Below are positions 35,712-42,376 of a stretch of 64,000 bases of DNA, in pieces; within the stretch, counting starts at the first letter, position 1, and the number at the start of each line of letters is the position of its first letter. The position numbers and the translations under genes are program-made. The notes under the pieces are model-generated. The model was not told the origin of the DNA. It did not search any database and was given only the letters and a program-made list of their open reading frames with translations. Origin of the DNA: Xanthobacter autotrophicus (GTDB lineage: Bacteria > Pseudomonadota > Alphaproteobacteria > Rhizobiales > Xanthobacteraceae); contig NZ_JAIVFO010000002.1 in assembly GCF_029991245.1 (NCBI RefSeq), positions 1 through 64,000 on the forward strand, written 5' to 3'.

Positions 35712-36290
35712 CTATGATCGACGGCGATGACGCAGAAGTTTGCGATAGCCGCCCGCGACCATGGCAAGGCCATCCTTGATCAGATCCATGGTGGCGTAGC
35801 GTTCCGGCGCGGCCTGCCATTCGTCACGGGTGGGTTTTTTCAAGCGGAAGATCACGTCGGCGATCTCCTGTTGGTTCGCGCCGTTGCGATGCCCATCGAC
35901 TGCCTGCAGCATGCGGCGCGCGCGGGCCAGTTGCTGGCGCGTGAGGCGGGTATCCGGCGGGATGGCGCGGGCGTACAGGGATTTGAGCAGCCGCGTGACG
36001 GCCTCGATGCGGCCGAAGCCATCGAGGTCGAGCGGCACGATCGCAGCGAGAGCGCCGTCGGCGGCGGCGCCAGCGAGGCGCACCACATGGAGCCGCTGGC
36101 CGTTGCCAAGATCATGCAGGGTGTGAGCGCCCTGTTCGTCGAGATACGCGGCGGCCTCGCTCAGGGTCGCGAGGACGTCGCTATCGGCTGGCAGAATGGG
36201 CGGGGCGCTCGTCAGCAGGACGGCGCCCGTATCGTCCTCCGCGGACCAGAACACCGGGGCTTCTGTGGCCTTGAGCGACGGCCTCACCGG
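35712..36290 (-). CDS. DUF2285 domain reading frame, translated through a +1 frameshift
   Basis: This frame has no good start codon of its own; it lacks a ribosome site where it opens. It encodes 192 residues from the frameshift point: VRPSLKATEAPVFWSAEDD, VLATLSEAAAYLDEQGAHTL, then IPPDTRLTRQQLARARRMLQ, with the helical DUF2285 domain at the end (GANQQEIADVIFRLKKPTRD and a GGYRKLLRHRRR tail). It continues the DUF6499 frame upstream by +1 at TTT-CCC-G. In ICEMlSymR7A the excision activator FseA is made by +1 frameshifting between two such frames, so this is probably the same kind of fused activator, here 257 aa in total. Confidence 0.75.
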   Translation of the reverse strand, partial: PVRPSLKATEAPVFWSAEDDTGAVLLTSAPPILPADSDVLATLSEAAAYLDEQGAHTLHDLGNGQRLHVVRLAGAAADGALAAIVPLDLDGFGRIEAVTRLLKSLYARAIPPDTRLTRQQLARARRMLQAVDGHRNGANQQEIADVIFRLKKPTRDEWQAAPERYATMDLIKDGLAMVAGGYRKLLRHRRRS

Positions 36291-36486
36291 GAAATCGCAA
36301 CCCCCAGCGTTGGCGAGCGCCACCGATCAATCGCTCAAGGTCGCCCGCCGGATGCGCGATTTCAGCGTAGTCGCGCTGATAGTCGTCATTGCGCCGTAGA
36401 TATTCCCAGCCGACGTCGGACGCCGTCAGATGGTCGAGGTAGTCGTAGGTCGATGAAGTTTGCCACCTGGATATATCAGGGGTCAT
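36181..36486 (-). CDS. DUF6499 domain reading frame, N-terminal half of the FseA-like activator
   Basis: ATG 36486 with AGGAGG upstream opens a frame encoding DUF6499: TPDISRWQTSSTYDYLDHLT, ASDVGWEYLRRNDDYQRDYA, then RQRWGLRFP. After residue 66 this frame runs into sequence unlike the family and stops at 36181. The DUF2285 frame carries the expected continuation. So the 101-aa zero-frame product and a 257-aa frameshift product may both exist. Alternatively the gene is simply broken by one inserted base. Confidence 0.75.
   Translation of the reverse strand: MTPDISRWQTSSTYDYLDHLTASDVGWEYLRRNDDYQRDYAEIAHPAGDLERLIGGARQRWGLRFPGEAVAQGHRSPGVLVRGGRYGRRPADERPAHSASR
36288..36294 (-). promoter_or_regulatory. 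candidate +1 programmed frameshift site TTT-CCC-G
   Basis: In the DUF6499 frame the codons read CGA TTT CCC GGT. A slip of one base forward on CCC or TTT gives RFP followed by VRPSLKA, which rejoins the conserved DUF2285 frame. CCC followed by G is a plausible +1 slip codon. Functional frameshifting is inferred from homology of the gene pair to msi172/msi171. Confidence 0.55.
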
Positions 36487-36605
36487 CTCCGTCCTCCTGG
36501 CTCGCATTATTCTTGCGTGTCGAGCCAAGTACGATCCCCGGTTGAGCAATCTGGCGGAAGTCCCCGAACCGGCAACAGGCGATGCCACAGCGGCATCGCG
36601 GCCGA

Positions 36606-36884
36606 TCAATGCTGGTGGCTCTCCCGCACGAGTTGGCGGTAGCCGTGCTCGGTCATCCAGCGGGCGCGGGCGAGATGGGTGTCGTGGATATGGCGGGCCC
36701 GTTCCGGTTCCCGACCGGGGTCGAGGCCGAACAGGATCGAGACCGCCTCACGCCAGTCGGCGCCGTCCGCCGCGGCGTCAAGCAGGCGCAGATAGAGCTT
36801 CCCGTGCTCGCGATCATAGGCCGTGAGCACCGCGCCCTCTGGTGGCTCGTCCAGGAATTTGACGTGCGTCACACCGACCCCCAT
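36606..36884 (-). CDS. short DUF2285-like protein, QseM-like antiactivator candidate
   Basis: The 92-aa product has the pattern THVKFLDEPPEGAVLTAYDR, LYLRLLDAAADGADWREAVS, ILFGLDPGREPERARHIHDT and ARARWMTEHGYRQLV, which I recognise as the short DUF2285-type protein of these ICEs. In ICEMlSymR7A a small DUF2285 protein, QseM, binds and blocks FseA and TraR. Here it lies between the XRE gene and the FseA-like pair on the same strand. A perfect hexamer inverted repeat AATTGC-N7-GCAATT (36896-36914) lies just upstream of its start. Confidence 0.7.
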   Translation of the reverse strand: MGVGVTHVKFLDEPPEGAVLTAYDREHGKLYLRLLDAAADGADWREAVSILFGLDPGREPERARHIHDTHLARARWMTEHGYRQLVRESHQH

Positions 36885-36895
36885 TGGCCAACCAT

Positions 36896-36914
36896 AATTG
36901 CCTTTGAAGCAATT
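36896..36914. promoter_or_regulatory. inverted repeat upstream of the short DUF2285 gene
   Basis: AATTGC and GCAATT are separated by seven bases, 12 bases upstream of ATG 36884. The surrounding stretch is AT-rich compared with the genes on either side and probably holds the promoter. A binding protein is not known; the XRE gene next door is the obvious candidate. Confidence 0.4.
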
Positions 36915-37007
36915 GTTAACTGTATCTCTCTTGACAGACGGAGGCCCCAGGGCCGGGAAAGTCGGACACTACGCCGCGCCCGCGAAAAGGCTTTCGCGAG
37001 CCTGATG

Positions 37008-37262
37008 TCAGGATGAGTGGCTACTTTCGATCTTGGCACGGACAAGCATCACCCCTTCGCCCTGGTCGGAGGTGAGGAAGACGATGCCGTTGCCCTCGAG
37101 CACCTTGCTGACTTGATCGCGCGTTGTTTCGTACACCTCGAGCCCGTTCTCGGACTCGAGACGCTTCAACGCGGTCAGCGATACCAGGGCCTTTTCAGCG
37201 AGCGTCTCCTGCGTCCAACCAAGCAACGCGCGCGCGGCCCGCGTTTGTCGGGCGGTGATCAT
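37008..37262 (-). CDS. XRE-family helix-turn-helix regulator, QseC-like candidate
   Basis: This 84-aa protein is nearly all HTH: ARQTRAARALLGWTQETLAE, then KALVSLTALKRLESENGLEV, with a short C-terminal strand region (GNGIVFLTSDQGEGVMLV). It resembles controller-type regulators and the XRE repressors in transfer modules. AGGAGGTGATC lies upstream of ATG 37262. Its own start codon is inside the palindrome GATCATGCATGATC and a second symmetrical site lies 37 bases upstream, suggesting autoregulation. Confidence 0.88.
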   Translation of the reverse strand: MITARQTRAARALLGWTQETLAEKALVSLTALKRLESENGLEVYETTRDQVSKVLEGNGIVFLTSDQGEGVMLVRAKIESSHSS

Positions 37263-37270
37263 GCATGATC
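37257..37270. promoter_or_regulatory. 14-bp perfect palindrome over the XRE start codon
   Basis: GATCATGCATGATC is self-complementary and includes the start codon of the XRE gene. Binding here would block translation initiation or transcription. It may also be chance from GATC and ATGCAT overlap. Confidence 0.35.
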
Positions 37271-37298
37271 ACCTCCTACAAACCCAAATGCGCACGCC

Positions 37299-37324
37299 AG
37301 AACTACGGCTAAAATAGTCGTTCT
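37299..37324. promoter_or_regulatory. operator-like inverted repeat upstream of the XRE gene
   Basis: AGAACTAC at 37299-37306 and GTCGTTCT at 37317-37324 match as inverted arms in seven of eight positions around an A/T-rich centre (GCTAAAATA). The site lies 37 bases upstream of the XRE start, where a promoter is expected, like operators of controller proteins. Confidence 0.5.
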
Positions 37325-37413
37325 TGACCGATTAGGCGAGAGGAAAGTGCGTCACAGAGCAGGTGTTTGGCGAATCACGGCCGAACTGATTCGGTCGCCC
37401 GGCAAAGAGCTTG

Positions 37414-37441
37414 GCCCCGCCCGGGGGTATCCGGGCGGGGC
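37414..37441 (-). terminator. strong GC hairpin behind the second DUF736 gene
   Basis: Arms 37414-37424 and 37431-37441 (GCCCCGCCCGG and its exact complement) enclose a six-base loop. It lies 15 bases after the DUF736 stop on the minus strand and is followed in that direction by CAAGCTCTTTG. This fits an intrinsic terminator with a short T tract. Confidence 0.7.
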
Positions 37442-37455
37442 GTTGCTGTGGTGGC

Positions 37456-37776
37456 TTATTCGCCCCGGCGACTGGGGCGGGACCAGATGAGGCTGTAGCC
37501 TTCGTCCTCGTCGTCGAAGAGGTTGGCGTAGATCGGAGCATTGAAGCTCGGGTCGTCCAGCTTCACACCCAGATAGTCGCGGCCCTCGGTGGAACGCTTG
37601 GCCCAAGCGGCGCCGATTTCAGCGCGTCCCACGAAGATCCGGTGGGAAGGGGCGTTCTCGCTGGCCTGGCTGGCCTCGGGGACGATGCGGACGCCCTTGG
37701 CCTGGACGCTGAGGGTGACGATCTCGCCGGCGAACTCGTTGGTGCTGGTCTTCTTGAAGGTGCCGATGGTGGCCAT
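37456..37776 (-). CDS. DUF736 protein (second copy)
   Basis: This 106-aa DUF736 member begins ATIGTFKKTSTNEFAGEIVT and contains APSHRIFVGRAEIGAAWAKR, GRDYLGVKLDDPSFNAPIYA and NLFDDEDEGYSLIW. GGAGA lies upstream of ATG 37776. It is distinct from the copy at 31778-32128, so both are probably old residents. A GC-rich hairpin terminates it. Confidence 0.92.
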   Translation of the reverse strand: MATIGTFKKTSTNEFAGEIVTLSVQAKGVRIVPEASQASENAPSHRIFVGRAEIGAAWAKRSTEGRDYLGVKLDDPSFNAPIYANLFDDEDEGYSLIWSRPSRRGE

Positions 37777-38379
37777 GATAAGTCTCCGTTGCTCTCTGTT
37801 TCGAGCCCGCGCCCATCGCGGCCTCGATGGCGATCGGCAGGCCGGAGGCGATCGACGGCGCATCGCTTGCGACCGCAGCGTCAGCGGAGGATGGCGACAG
37901 GCGACTTTCTTGTTTCGCGAGGAATGACGGCGCAGCCGGTAGGGGAAGAAAGTCGATCGGCGCCGTTGCGTCATAGGCGATCGAGGCTTCAGCCGTCCTT
38001 CGGCCAGATCAAGCCGTTGAGAGGCCGCAGGGGAGCGCGCGACCCGACAGAGGACCGTCAAGGGAGCTTGGCCCACCGACCTGACCCGAAAGCGGACCTG
38101 GCACGCGGCGCGCGTTGGTGATGCACCCGCTCCCGCCGGAGCCCGCGCCTGCATTGCCCTCTATCCGGCCAGCGCGTCAGACGCCCCCTCGTACCGGGTT
38201 GGTAAGCTGGGCACGATGTCGTCGAACCGCCGGGCTTCAGCCTCCACCACTTGCCGTGAAGGTGAGATGTGAAGCGGGTTCGAATCCGATTCATAGCGCC
38301 CGACAACCGCTACGCTTCCCAGGACAGGATGATGCGGCGGCGCGCCTTGTCTGGACATGCCCGTCGCCAGGATTGAGGA
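37777..38379. other. gene-free stretch with structured repeat copy 1
   Basis: No convincing coding frame is seen here on either strand; the long open frames show antisense-like composition. The only recognisable structure is the repeat at 37877-37955. The stretch between 37980 and 38380 has short inverted segments but nothing I can name. Confidence 0.55.
37877..37955 (+). repeat. structured non-coding repeat, copy 1
   Basis: The copy starts with a 21-base box (37877-37897) identical to 41074-41094: AGCGTCAGCGGAGGATGGCG plus A. Then comes the arm CGACTTTCTT (37902-37911), a GTTTCGCG box shared with copy 2, a loop of about 34 bases, and the exact complementary arm AAGAAAGTCG (37946-37955). The arm sequence differs from copy 2 but pairing is kept. 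It lies about 100 bases upstream of the DUF736 start on the minus strand. The strand of action is unknown. Confidence 0.7.
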
Positions 38380-38820
38380 TCAGCGCCGTGCGAGCGCGTG
38401 CCCGGATACCTCGGGCGGGGCCATCGCGACCAGGCGCGTCCAGGCTGTTGCGCCTACGGCGACCGCGCCGATCACCGAGAAGGCGATTTGCCAGCCTTCG
38501 GAGGGCATGGTGAGTTTGGTGAGGCCGAGCGTGGCGTGATAGCCGGCGACGGCGGCCGGAGCCGCGAAGGCGAAGGCGATCGCCAAGCGGATCCACACTG
38601 AACGGACGGACGTGAAGATGAACTGGGCCGTGCCCCACGTCACCCCGGCCGCAAAGGCGCCGATCAGCACCCCGCCAATGGGTCCGGCGCCGGTGTCGTA
38701 GGCCCATAGGCCGATGGTGACGCCGGCAAAGAACGGCAGCGCGTAAACGGCGAGCGTGAATAGAAGCCAGCAAAAGAAGCCGATGCCGGCGACTGAAGCA
38801 AGAATACCGAGGGCGATCAT
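38380..38820 (-). CDS. polytopic membrane protein, unknown
   Basis: The 146-aa protein has four to five hydrophobic helices: GILASVAGIGFFCWLLFTLA, YALPFFAGVTIGLWAY, PIGGVLIGAFAAGVTWGTAQ, LAIAFAFAAPAAVAGYH and WQIAFSVIGAVAVGATAW. GGAGA lies nine bases upstream of ATG 38820. I do not recognise the family. It lies among conjugation-element genes and could affect the mating channel or surface exclusion, but nothing in the sequence says so. Confidence 0.7.
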   Translation of the reverse strand: MIALGILASVAGIGFFCWLLFTLAVYALPFFAGVTIGLWAYDTGAGPIGGVLIGAFAAGVTWGTAQFIFTSVRSVWIRLAIAFAFAAPAAVAGYHATLGLTKLTMPSEGWQIAFSVIGAVAVGATAWTRLVAMAPPEVSGHALARR

Positions 38821-38960
38821 GAGGGTGGTCTCCGTGACAAAGGTCGAACGGTTGCGCCTCCACCACCACCGCGGCGCAATGGTGAATATAGCCGAAGATG
38901 AGCGGCGGCGGGAGCGGAAATCCGGTGGGACTTCCGCTTCCACGGCGAGGCCGGCCCCGG

Positions 38961-39128
38961 TCAGGGGGCGAAAGGATCGAACTCGTGCACGATGGCGGCT
39001 GTATCGCCGTCGTACTCGTTGGCTGGCATGACGCCGAGGCTGCCGTCGCCGGCCTGAAAGATGATGATGGCGACCATGAGGGTGGTGGCGAGGCTGAATG
39101 CGAAGGCGTGTGCGTCGTTGAGGGACAT
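38961..39128 (-). CDS. small single-helix membrane protein, unknown
   Basis: This 55-aa product reads MSLNDAHAFAFSLATTLMVA, then IIIFQAGDGSLGVMPANEYD and an acidic end. ATG 39128 has a strong AGGAG eight bases upstream. The same frame is open back to ATG 39242 (with AAGGG upstream), which would add a second hydrophobic leader (FGYACAVIAALGWTHRA), so a 93-aa form is possible. One predicted membrane helix. Function unknown. Confidence 0.6.
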   Translation of the reverse strand: MSLNDAHAFAFSLATTLMVAIIIFQAGDGSLGVMPANEYDGDTAAIVHEFDPFAP

Positions 39129-39460
39129 TGTTCCGGCTCCTGTCTTGGAGGCGGGGGCCATCCCCCGCGCGACAGGCGCCCGATGTGTCCAGCCGAGGGC
39201 CGCGATCACCGCGCAGGCATAGCCGAAGCGGCGGCATGCTCGCATAGCCGACCCTTCACGGGTTGATGGCGTCAGGCCCTCGGCTGGATCAAGGATCAGC
39301 GCATTTGGAAGCGGGGGTGGTTTTCCGTCCATCTCAGGAGCCTTGGGGCAGGCCCTCGACGATGCTTCAGTCGGGAGCTGACTTGCTGCGCTCTTGGTCG
39401 TGATGTCGCCGTCACGGTTGGCTACAATATCGGCAAGAACAACGGCGGACAGGACGAGTG
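39129..39460. other. gap between small membrane gene and flavin reductase gene
   Basis: Apart from the possible N-terminal extension of the small membrane gene up to 39242, I see no gene, repeat or RNA. The two flanking genes are divergent, so their promoters should lie here. Confidence 0.5.
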
Positions 39461-40021
39461 ATGACAAAGCGGTATGAGAAGAACGACCTGCCGGTGGGCC
39501 AGGTGCGGCGCTATCTGGAACCGGGTTCGATCGTGCTGGTGTCGTCGGCGTGGGAGGGAAAGACCAACATCATGACGCTGGGCTGGCAGACGGTCATGGA
39601 GTTCACGCCTTCGCTCGTCGGCTGCATGATCTCGAGCGGCAATCACAGCTTCCAGATGATCAGAAACAGCCGCGAATGCGTCATCAACCTGCCGACGACG
39701 AAGCTCACGGACACGGTGGTCGGCATCGGCAACACGTCCGGCGCCGAGATCGACAAGTTCACGGAGTTCGGCCTGACGGCCGAGGACGCCCATGAAGTCG
39801 GAGCGCCGCTGATCCGCGAATGCCATGCAAGCTTCGAATGCCGCCTGCACGACGATGTGCTCGTCGAAAAATATAACTTCTTCATCTTCGAAGTGGTGAA
39901 GGCTCATGTCGCGGCGTCGCCGAAACATCCCGAAACGCTGCACTACACTGGTGACGGTGTGTTCATGGTGTCCGGCAAGATCATCAGCCGGAGATCGCTG
40001 TTTCGACCGGAGATGTTGTGA
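39461..40021 (+). CDS. flavin reductase-like FMN-binding protein
   Basis: The 186-aa protein matches the flavin reductase (DIM6/NTAB) family: LEPGSIVLVSSAWEGKTNIM, TLGWQTVMEFTPSLVGCMIS, RECVINLPTTKLTDTVVGIG and AHEVGAPLIRECHASFECRL. These bind FMN and reduce flavins or act as oxidoreductase partners. ATG 39461 follows AGGACGAG. It is the only plus-strand gene in this part of the backbone, so it is probably cargo. It converges with the DUF2493 gene, 11 bases apart. Confidence 0.92.
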   Translation: MTKRYEKNDLPVGQVRRYLEPGSIVLVSSAWEGKTNIMTLGWQTVMEFTPSLVGCMISSGNHSFQMIRNSRECVINLPTTKLTDTVVGIGNTSGAEIDKFTEFGLTAEDAHEVGAPLIRECHASFECRLHDDVLVEKYNFFIFEVVKAHVAASPKHPETLHYTGDGVFMVSGKIISRRSLFRPEML

Positions 40022-40032
40022 GATGACGGCGC

Positions 40033-40971
40033 TCACGCGCCGCCTCTCTTGCGGAAATCGAACAGCTTGATGCCGAGCTTGCGGGCCTTGTCGGCGAAAT
40101 TGTCCTGAATGCCGGTGCCCGGGAAGACGATGACGCCGATCGGCAGGACGTCGAGCATGGCGTCGTTGCGCTTGAACGGCGCGGCTTTGGCGTGCTTCGT
40201 CCAGTCGGGCTTGAAGGCGACCTGTGGCACTTTGCGCGTGTCGGCCCACTTCGCGGCGATCAGTTCGGCGCCCTTCGGCGATCCACCATGCAACAGAACC
40301 ATGTCCGGATGCTTGGCGTGAACCTTGTCGAGCGTCTCCCAGATCAGCCGGTGATCGTTGACGTCGAGTCCGCCGGTGAAGGCGACCTTCGGCCCGGTCG
40401 GAAGCATCACCTCGGTTTCTGCCCGACGCCTGGCGGTCAGGAAGTCGCGGCTGTCGATCATCGCCGAGGTCAGTGCGCGGTGGTTGACCATCGATCCGGA
40501 GCGCGGCCGCCAGGATGAGCGGGTGTGGCGCTCGAATTGCTCGGCGGCCTGGTCACGCATCAGCTCGAAGGCGTCGCGGCGTTCGAGCAGGGTCTGTCCC
40601 TCGGCGATGTGGCGCTCCAGCTCGACCGATTTCACCTCGGAGCCATCCTGTTCGCGTTGGCCGCGACGTTGCGCCTGCTCGTTGTCGTCCAGCTCGCGCT
40701 CGATCCGGGCGGTGGCGCGGTGGAAGAGATTGACGGTCGACCAAAGGATCTCGTCGAGGTCGGGTTCGAGGCGGGTTTCAGCCATGCTCGTGATCAGGGC
40801 GTCGAAGATATCGGCGATGGCGCCGGCGACGACGTTGCCCTCGGGGAGCGGCCTCGGGTCGGGTTCGTCCTGGAAGGGGCGGTAGCCGTAAAGCTGCAGT
40901 TCGGACAGGAGGTGGTCGGTGGGGGAAGAAGCGTGGTGAGGTTCGTAGGTGTCGTCGAGATCGGCTGTCAT
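40033..40971 (-). CDS. DUF2493 protein (SLOG/Rossmann-like nucleotide-binding)
   Basis: The 312-aa protein has a charged helical N-terminal half (TARIERELDDNEQAQRRGQR) and a C-terminal DUF2493 domain: KVAFTGGLDVNDHRLIWETL, then VLLHGGSPKGAELIAAKWAD, TRKVPQVAFKPDWTKHAKAA and LPIGVIVFPGTGIQDNFADK. This Rossmann-like SLOG-related fold binds a nucleotide or nucleotide derivative. It is a standard passenger of alphaproteobacterial conjugative elements without known function. The non-coding region upstream holds structured repeat copy 2. Confidence 0.9.
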   Translation of the reverse strand: MTADLDDTYEPHHASSPTDHLLSELQLYGYRPFQDEPDPRPLPEGNVVAGAIADIFDALITSMAETRLEPDLDEILWSTVNLFHRATARIERELDDNEQAQRRGQREQDGSEVKSVELERHIAEGQTLLERRDAFELMRDQAAEQFERHTRSSWRPRSGSMVNHRALTSAMIDSRDFLTARRRAETEVMLPTGPKVAFTGGLDVNDHRLIWETLDKVHAKHPDMVLLHGGSPKGAELIAAKWADTRKVPQVAFKPDWTKHAKAAPFKRNDAMLDVLPIGVIVFPGTGIQDNFADKARKLGIKLFDFRKRGGA

Positions 40972-41335
40972 GGGGCTCGTCCTTCGTCGGGTGACCGCGA
41001 CCGCCGCGGCCTTCATGGCGACGAAAGGCGGCGGGCGGCCCCGACCTGCACCCGGAGCGACGCGCAGGGCCGGAGCGTCAGCGGAGGATGGCGAAGGCCG
41101 GCTATTTTGTTTCGCGCTGCAAAGCCCGAAGCCGGGGTCCCCGCGCGGCTTGCCGCGTGGGGTGGAAAGGGCGGCGGAAAATAGCCGGGCGCAGCCATTG
41201 CCGGTCGGGACCGCTTGCCGCCCCGATCGCCCTCTCAGAAGGCCGTGGTCGCGGCTCTTTCCGATGGCAGGTGGAGGGGCCCATAACCGATGCGAGACAC
41301 CGGCCACGACCCTCACTTCACGTCCCCGCTTCGAT
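40972..41335. other. gene-free stretch with structured repeat copy 2
   Basis: No coding frame is convincing here. The recognisable content is the repeat at 41074-41188. A GC-rich segment around 41140-41160 can pair with itself (CCGCGCGGC / GCCGCGTGG, imperfect). Confidence 0.6.
41074..41188 (+). repeat. structured non-coding repeat, copy 2
   Basis: The 21-base box at 41074-41094 is identical to that at 37877-37897. It is followed by the arm CCGGCTATTTT (41098-41108), the shared GTTTCGCG box, a loop of about 69 bases and the exact complementary arm AAAATAGCCGG (41178-41188). Compared with copy 1 the arm bases differ on both sides in a compensating way. It lies about 100 bases upstream of the DUF2493 start on the minus strand. 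Confidence 0.7.
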
Positions 41336-42376
41336 CTATGCCGCCATCTGCATGAAGCGAGCGACGTCTTCCGGTGCGATCTGAACCCGCACCGCCGCCC
41401 GAAGCGCATCGATGCCGAGCGTGCGGAGATCTTCGTTGAAGTCCCCGAGCCGTGGCGACAGGGTGATCGCCTCGATCCCGACCGCCTGCGCCCGTTCGAC
41501 CAGGCTCGCCATCGCGTTGTCACCGGCCAGATCGTCGTCGCGGGCAATGTAGAGCCGTCGCAGCGTCGCCGGGAACAGGATGGCGGCGAGATGTGCAGCC
41601 GAGAGCGCCGCCACCATCGGCATGTGGGGCAGAGTCATTCGCAGCGACAGCATGGTCTCGATGCCTTCCCCGGCCGCCATGACATGCGTCGCGCGGTCGA
41701 ACCGGACGGCGTTCCCGAGAAGGTCTCCCATCGCCCGCCTCGGCGTGTCGATCGGCGCCTTGCGGCTTCCGTCAGGCGACAGCCAGGTGCGGTGCGCGCC
41801 GGTGATCCGGTTGTCGAGATCGGTGACGGACGCGATCATCGCCGGCCAGGTCTCGGTCGGGCTGTAGCTGTCCGGGCGATAGTAGCAGCGTGGATGGAAG
41901 CGCAGGGCTCCGGTTCCGTGCAAAGCCGTAATGCCGCGTTTGCGCAGATACGTCTCCACGATGGTGCCCGTAATCGGCTGCGACATGGAAACCAGCCGCC
42001 GTGCTGATTCCGGCGATCCCGCCGGTGCGGATGACGGCCGGGGCCGCGGCTGAGGGCCGGGCTCGGGTTGGGGCAGGCTGAGGAAACGTCGGGCCTCGTC
42101 GGCGACGTCCTTGAAGTCGAGCAGGCCACAGCTCTCGCGGATAACGTCGAGCAGATCGCCATGGTCGCCGGTGGCGGCGTCGGTCCATTTGCCGGCTGCG
42201 CCCTTGCCGGACTCGGTGCCCTTCAGCCGGACGAACATCGAGCGGCCTGGATTGTTCTGGACGTCGCCAACCAGCCAGTAGCGGCCTTCGCGCCGGCCGT
42301 TGGAGAGATATTCGCGGCAGACGGCCTCGGCGTTGCGGCCGAGACGTTGTGCAAGGTCGGAAGCGTCACGGGCCAT
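41336..42376 (-). CDS. Toprim-domain protein (primase-like)
   Basis: The 346-aa protein has an N-terminal zinc-finger-less CHC2-like/DUF7146 part (REGRYWLVGDVQNNPGRSMF, AAGKWTDAATGDHGDLLDVI) and a C-terminal Toprim fold with the Glu in MAAGEGIETMLSLRM and the DxD pair in LYIARDDDLAGDNAMASLVE. Such plasmid-borne primase-like proteins may prime the transferred strand. Its ATG overlaps the TAA of the giant methylase-helicase gene (TAATG), so it depends on it for translation. Confidence 0.93.
   Translation of the reverse strand: MARDASDLAQRLGRNAEAVCREYLSNGRREGRYWLVGDVQNNPGRSMFVRLKGTESGKGAAGKWTDAATGDHGDLLDVIRESCGLLDFKDVADEARRFLSLPQPEPGPQPRPRPSSAPAGSPESARRLVSMSQPITGTIVETYLRKRGITALHGTGALRFHPRCYYRPDSYSPTETWPAMIASVTDLDNRITGAHRTWLSPDGSRKAPIDTPRRAMGDLLGNAVRFDRATHVMAAGEGIETMLSLRMTLPHMPMVAALSAAHLAAILFPATLRRLYIARDDDLAGDNAMASLVERAQAVGIEAITLSPRLGDFNEDLRTLGIDALRAAVRVQIAPEDVARFMQMAA

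Noticed and set aside
37456-41335. CRISPR-like repeats
   Set aside because: The two related non-coding elements are about 3 kb apart and have no spacer-repeat periodicity.
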